Assembly: GCA_041178325.1 (NCBI GenBank)
Contig: JBEGVN010000017.1
Location: forward strand, 62,001 to 126,000
Source: UBA6136 sp041178325
GTDB taxonomy: Bacteria; Pseudomonadota; Gammaproteobacteria; Methylococcales; Methylococcaceae
DNA: 64,000 nt
Direction of reading: 5' to 3'
The position numbers and the translations under genes were made by a program. Every line of letters starts with the position of its first letter. The stretch's first letter is position 1. Shown here piece by piece: positions 60,391 to 64,000 of the stretch. The notes beneath the pieces were generated by a model. It had not been told where the DNA came from and ran no database searches. It saw nothing but the letters and a program-made list of their open reading frames with translations.

Positions 60391-63300
60391 ATGTATTTTT
60401 TCCCTGTTTTCGGGCAGAAAGCCATTCCGAAAACTGCTCTGTCAGAACATAGAAGACCGGAACGAACGGGATTGCTAAAAGCGTCGAAGCAATCATGCCC
60501 CCAAACACTACAGTGCCAATTGCCTGCTGACTGGCTGCCCCGGCACCACTCGCCTTAAGCAGCGGGTAAACCCCGAGAATAAAAGCGAAGGATGTCATGA
60601 GAATGGGTCTAAAACGACGCCGTGTGGCCTCGACAGCAGCCTCCATGATCCCCATCCCCTCATGTCGGAGCTCTCTAGCAAACTCGACAACCAAAATGGC
60701 GTTTTTACTCGCCAAAGCGATCATCAGAACCAAACCCACCTGCGTGTAGAGGTTATTGTCGAAGTTGCGCGAAATGAGCGCCAGAATCACCCCGACCAGC
60801 GCCATGGGCACAACTAGAATGACCCCCAGGGGGGAGATCCAACTTTCGTACTGGGCCGCAAGAACGAGATAGACCAGAAGAATCGATAACGCGTAAATGA
60901 AATAGGCCGTATTCCCAATCAGCTTCTGTTGATAAGCGACGGCGGTCCAGTCAAAGCTCATGCCCGCCGGCAAAACATCAGCCGCCATCCCCTCCATGAT
61001 ATTCATCGCATCACCGCCACTCTTATCTGGCGCAGGCGCGCCAAAAAGCGGTGCTGCAGGGTACAGGTTATAGCGGGAAACCAGTTCGGAACCCACCTGT
61101 CGGTTGACCGAGAGCAAGGTTCCGAGCGGGACCATGTTTTTCTGAGCATTGCGGACATAAATGTTCTGTATGTCCTCAATATCGCTGCGATAGGGTGCAT
61201 CAGCCTGCACGTAAACCTGGAAAGACTGATCGAATTTGGTAAAGAGATTGACGAACGTCGACCCCAGGTAAGACTGAAGGGCGCTAAAGACATCGTCCAC
61301 CTGAACCTGCAGAGATTCCGCCTTGACACGATCAATGTCGAGGAAAAGCTGCGGACTCAGTGCACTGAAGGTGGTAGTTGCAAACCCGATACCACTTTGC
61401 GCTTGAGCCGCCCGAACCATCTCGCCCATCACGGGCTGCAACAGCTTGATCCCCCGACCCTCACGGTCCTCAACCATCATCTGCAGACCACCCAACTGTC
61501 CTAGCCCGGCAATAGGCGGAGGGGTGACAGCGACAACCCGGGCCTCCTGAATCTCATCAAAGCGCTTCTTCAGGCTGGCAAGAATGACAGGCTGATTCAG
61601 CTTATCACCTCGCTCTTCCCAATCCTGGTAGACAGCAAACATCGTTAACGCATTGGAGAGATTGGCCGCATCAGCGACAGAAAAACCCCCAATAGTGACC
61701 CAGCCTTTAATTCCGGGCGTCTCCTTCAGGATGTTGCTGATTTGCTCGGCCACTCTGCGCACCCTAGGCTGAGCGCTTCCCTCAGGAAGTTTGGCCACCA
61801 CAATCGCGTAGCCTTGATCCTCTATCGGAAGGAAACCGGCAGAATGGTTGGCAAATAACCACCCCCCCAGAAGAATGGCCGCAAAGAACACCGCCAACAT
61901 CGACTTGGTTCTTTGAACCATCCACTGAACAATTCGGACGTAACCATCTTCGATCTTGCCATAGCCGGCATTAAAGGCCCGATAAAAAGCATTCGGCTGG
62001 TGGCCCTTCGGCACTGGTTTGAGATAAAGCGCACATTGCGCTGGCTTAAGCGTCAACGCGTTGATCGCACTGATAATCGCTGTCGAGGCAATCACCAGCG
62101 CAAACTGCCGAAAGAGCTGACCACTGATTCCTGGAAGGAACGCAGCGGGCAGAAAAACCGCCGAGAGCACCAGCGTGATTCCGATCACAGGACCCGTCAT
62201 CTGAGCCATCGCCTTGATGGCTGCATCCTTGGGCGTTAATCCTTTTTCAATGTGGGACGATGCATTTTCGACGATCACAATTGCATCGTCGACCACAATA
62301 CCGATCGAGAGAATCAACGCAAAGAGGGTCATCAGATTTATCGAGAAACCCAAAGCCGCCATCGCGGCAAAGGCACCGATGATTGTCACCGGCACCGTGG
62401 TAGCGGGAACCAACGTCGCACGCCAGTTTTGAAGAAACAGTATCACCACGGCAAGGACAAGGAAGCCGGCCTCATAGAGCGTTTCATACACCGCATGAAT
62501 TGACTGTTCGATGAAAGTCGTGGTGTCGAAGATAATCTGGTACTTGAGTCCTTCGGGAAAACTTTTGGACATTTCCCCGGTCAAGGCCCGAACTTTTTCA
62601 CCCACGTCCAGAGCGTTAGCTCCCGGAAGCGCATAAACCAGCAACTGGGCCGCCCGATGCCCGCTGACCGCAGAGAAATTGGTATAGGACCGCTGCTCTA
62701 ACTCAACTCTCGCGACATCCTTAACTCGGACAATCTGTGCCGTCTGCCCGCTCTGGGGCAACACACTTTTGATGATGATATTTTCAAATTCGGGGGTTTC
62801 CGTCAGTCGCCCTAGGGCGTTGATGGTGAACTGGAGGGACTGGTCATCGGGGACCGGAGGGCCTCCTAACTGCCCTGCGACCACCTGATTGTTTTGACTT
62901 CGTACCGCGTTGGCTACATCCGTACTGGTTAGACCAAAATACTTGAGCCGCTCTGGATTCATCCAGATCCGCATGCTGTAGTTACCGGCCCCCTTAACCA
63001 CAACCTGACCCACACCCGGGATTCGCCAAACCGGATAAAGGAGATTGATCTGTGCGTAGTTCGAAAGGTAGGTTTCGTCAAAGCGGTCGTCTTCAGCGTA
63101 GAGACTGATCGCCATCAGAATATTCGTAGAGACCTTACGAACCGAAACGCCCTGTTTCTGGACGGGATCGGGAAGCTGCGCAAGCTGACCGTTAACAAGA
63201 TTCTGAACCAAGGTGAGCGCCGCATTAAGATCCGTGCCCACCTCAAACGTAATGGTCAGCGAGTAGGTTCCATCGGAGCCACTGGTTGAATAGAGATAGA

Positions 63301-63529
63301 TTGACTTTTCGACCCCATTGACCCCCTCTTCAATGGGGATCCCCACGGTCTTTGCAATCACCTCGGCGCTTGCACCCGGATAGGTTGTTGAAACCTGAAT
63401 GGTCGGCGGCACAATCTGAGGATACTGTGCCACGGGGAGTTGGCCCATGCTGACCAACCCCAAAATCACGGTGATGATCGCAATAACGTTCGCGAGAATC
63501 GGCCGCTCAATAAAGAATGTAGACATCAT
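60389..63529 (-). CDS. RND efflux pump permease, HAE1 (AcrB/MexB) family
   Basis: A 1046-residue inner-membrane proton antiporter subunit of a tripartite efflux pump. The N-terminal FFIERPILANVIAIITVILG helix is typical. The transmembrane-4 aspartate pair is in GIVVDDAIVIVENASSHIEKGL. The large periplasmic porter loops contain PVAQYPQIVPPTIQVSTTYPGA, and the last helices include SKNAILVVEFARELR. Length and motifs match hydrophobe/amphiphile exporters rather than metal pumps. Substrates cannot be predicted. Its start overlaps the adaptor gene stop by 4 nt. No outer-membrane TolC-type gene is in the window. Confidence 0.94.
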   Translation of the reverse strand: MMSTFFIERPILANVIAIITVILGLVSMGQLPVAQYPQIVPPTIQVSTTYPGASAEVIAKTVGIPIEEGVNGVEKSIYLYSTSGSDGTYSLTITFEVGTDLNAALTLVQNLVNGQLAQLPDPVQKQGVSVRKVSTNILMAISLYAEDDRFDETYLSNYAQINLLYPVWRIPGVGQVVVKGAGNYSMRIWMNPERLKYFGLTSTDVANAVRSQNNQVVAGQLGGPPVPDDQSLQFTINALGRLTETPEFENIIIKSVLPQSGQTAQIVRVKDVARVELEQRSYTNFSAVSGHRAAQLLVYALPGANALDVGEKVRALTGEMSKSFPEGLKYQIIFDTTTFIEQSIHAVYETLYEAGFLVLAVVILFLQNWRATLVPATTVPVTIIGAFAAMAALGFSINLMTLFALILSIGIVVDDAIVIVENASSHIEKGLTPKDAAIKAMAQMTGPVIGITLVLSAVFLPAAFLPGISGQLFRQFALVIASTAIISAINALTLKPAQCALYLKPVPKGHQPNAFYRAFNAGYGKIEDGYVRIVQWMVQRTKSMLAVFFAAILLGGWLFANHSAGFLPIEDQGYAIVVAKLPEGSAQPRVRRVAEQISNILKETPGIKGWVTIGGFSVADAANLSNALTMFAVYQDWEERGDKLNQPVILASLKKRFDEIQEARVVAVTPPPIAGLGQLGGLQMMVEDREGRGIKLLQPVMGEMVRAAQAQSGIGFATTTFSALSPQLFLDIDRVKAESLQVQVDDVFSALQSYLGSTFVNLFTKFDQSFQVYVQADAPYRSDIEDIQNIYVRNAQKNMVPLGTLLSVNRQVGSELVSRYNLYPAAPLFGAPAPDKSGGDAMNIMEGMAADVLPAGMSFDWTAVAYQQKLIGNTAYFIYALSILLVYLVLAAQYESWISPLGVILVVPMALVGVILALISRNFDNNLYTQVGLVLMIALASKNAILVVEFARELRHEGMGIMEAAVEATRRRFRPILMTSFAFILGVYPLLKASGAGAASQQAIGTVVFGGMIASTLLAIPFVPVFYVLTEQFSEWLSARKQGKNT

Positions 63530-64000
63530 GGATTTGCCGATCCCTGGGCCTCACCCTGCTTGAGGGGAGTCACCTTTTTTCCGGGAATGGCTCGCATCTG
63601 ACCATTGACGATAACCCATTCTTCGTCGGTCAGCCCCGCCGTCACCTCGTATCGCTTATGATCAAGTGCACCCAACTCGATGCCACGGCGACTGACTACC
63701 CCCTGCGCATCGACAACCAAAACATAGGCGCCTGCCTGATCAAAAGCCACGGCATCTTCCGGAACCAAAAGTCCCTCGTGGATTCCGGGCTTCTCTGCCC
63801 GAATCCGGACAAATAAACCGGGGAGCAATTTGAAATCTGAATTCGGAAGCGTGGCCCGTAGCTGCATGGTCCCCGTGGAGGGATCAATTTGAATATCCGC
63901 GTAATCGAGAAGGGCTTCGTGAGGATAGCCCTCTTCGTTGGCCAACCCCACTTCGATCGGCATATTCGGTGAGGACTTGGCTCTGCGGCTCATATCGCCC
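63526..64000 (-). CDS. RND efflux membrane fusion protein (AcrA-like, 5' truncated)
   Basis: The frame is open to the right edge, so only the C-terminal part of about 157 residues is visible. It shows the beta-barrel segment YADIQIDPSTGTMQLRATLPNSDFKLLPGLFVRIR and the membrane-proximal domain ending GLTDEEWVIVNGQMRAIPGKKVTPL, both typical of AcrA/MexA periplasmic adaptors. It is upstream of, and overlaps, the permease gene, as expected for an adaptor-pump operon. Confidence 0.9.
   Translation of the reverse strand, partial: GDMSRRAKSSPNMPIEVGLANEEGYPHEALLDYADIQIDPSTGTMQLRATLPNSDFKLLPGLFVRIRAEKPGIHEGLLVPEDAVAFDQAGAYVLVVDAQGVVSRRGIELGALDHKRYEVTAGLTDEEWVIVNGQMRAIPGKKVTPLKQGEAQGSANP

Noticed and set aside
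1..64000. CRISPR arrays, tRNA/rRNA genes, insertion sequences or prophage
   Set aside because: No regularly spaced repeats, cloverleaf-like genes, transposase, integrase or phage structural motifs were seen in either strand.

Overview
The window looks like chromosome of a gammaproteobacterium with the genetic capacity for methylotrophy. ZipA, Fis downstream of DusB, an E. coli-size pyruvoyl SpeD, an 857-residue ClpB, a 680-residue PrlC and an RF2 gene with the classical +1 frameshift all point to Gammaproteobacteria. A lanthanide-type XoxF methanol dehydrogenase with its accessory genes points to oxidation of methanol or other alcohols. I cannot name a genus. No rRNA, tRNA, CRISPR array, transposase or prophage gene was found. 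Genes are tightly packed, and many have 1-4 nt stop/start overlaps.

Layout. 1-3.3 kb: amino-acid genes (alaC-like aminotransferase running off the left edge, hom, thrC). 3.3-4.1 kb, minus strand: queF and yjdM. 4.2-10.5 kb: smc-zipA-ligA, for chromosome structure, division and DNA ligation. 10.5-14.5 kb: an aminopropyltransferase-like gene, a MEKHLA-domain gene and clpB, which has a good heat-shock promoter candidate. 14.6-21.5 kb: a family 9 glycosyltransferase, dusB-fis, purH, a glcF-like gene, an O-methyltransferase and galE. 21.6-27.4 kb, minus strand: speD, an OsmC-family gene, prlC, a STAS/anti-sigma-kinase pair and a CorC/HlyC-type membrane protein.

27.5-40.9 kb is a surface-polysaccharide locus. 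It holds an O-antigen ligase/polymerase-like protein, a MurJ/Wzx-type flippase, four glycosyltransferases, a UDP-sugar dehydrogenase and an AsnB-type amidotransferase. It also holds two sulfotransferases and a CysC APS kinase that could supply their PAPS donor. The likely product is an acidic, possibly amidated and sulfated glycan. This is the most distinctive part of the window.

40.9-43.6 kb: pirin and mtnB-mtnD-mtnC of methionine salvage. With speD at 21.6 kb and the aminopropyltransferase-like gene at 10.5 kb, these suggest polyamine synthesis producing methylthioadenosine that is recycled to methionine. 43.9-46.5 kb: a Tat-exported YcbK-like peptidase, a small acidic ORF ending in a perfect hairpin, and a convergent LdtD-type L,D-transpeptidase. 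46.6-52.7 kb: a suf operon (Rrf2 regulator, sufBCDSU, Rieske ferredoxin) with a promoter overlapped by a likely regulator site. 52.7-55.3 kb: prfB and lysS.

55.4-60.3 kb: the methanol-oxidation locus. xoxF and a xoxJ-like gene lie on the minus strand, diverging from a quinoprotein-relay zinc hydrolase and a SoxYZ-like carrier. The 321-bp divergent region contains several dyads, including a perfect 12-bp palindrome in the xoxF leader. No c-type cytochrome gene is present in the window. 60.4-64 kb: an RND efflux permease and its membrane-fusion partner, which runs off the right edge.
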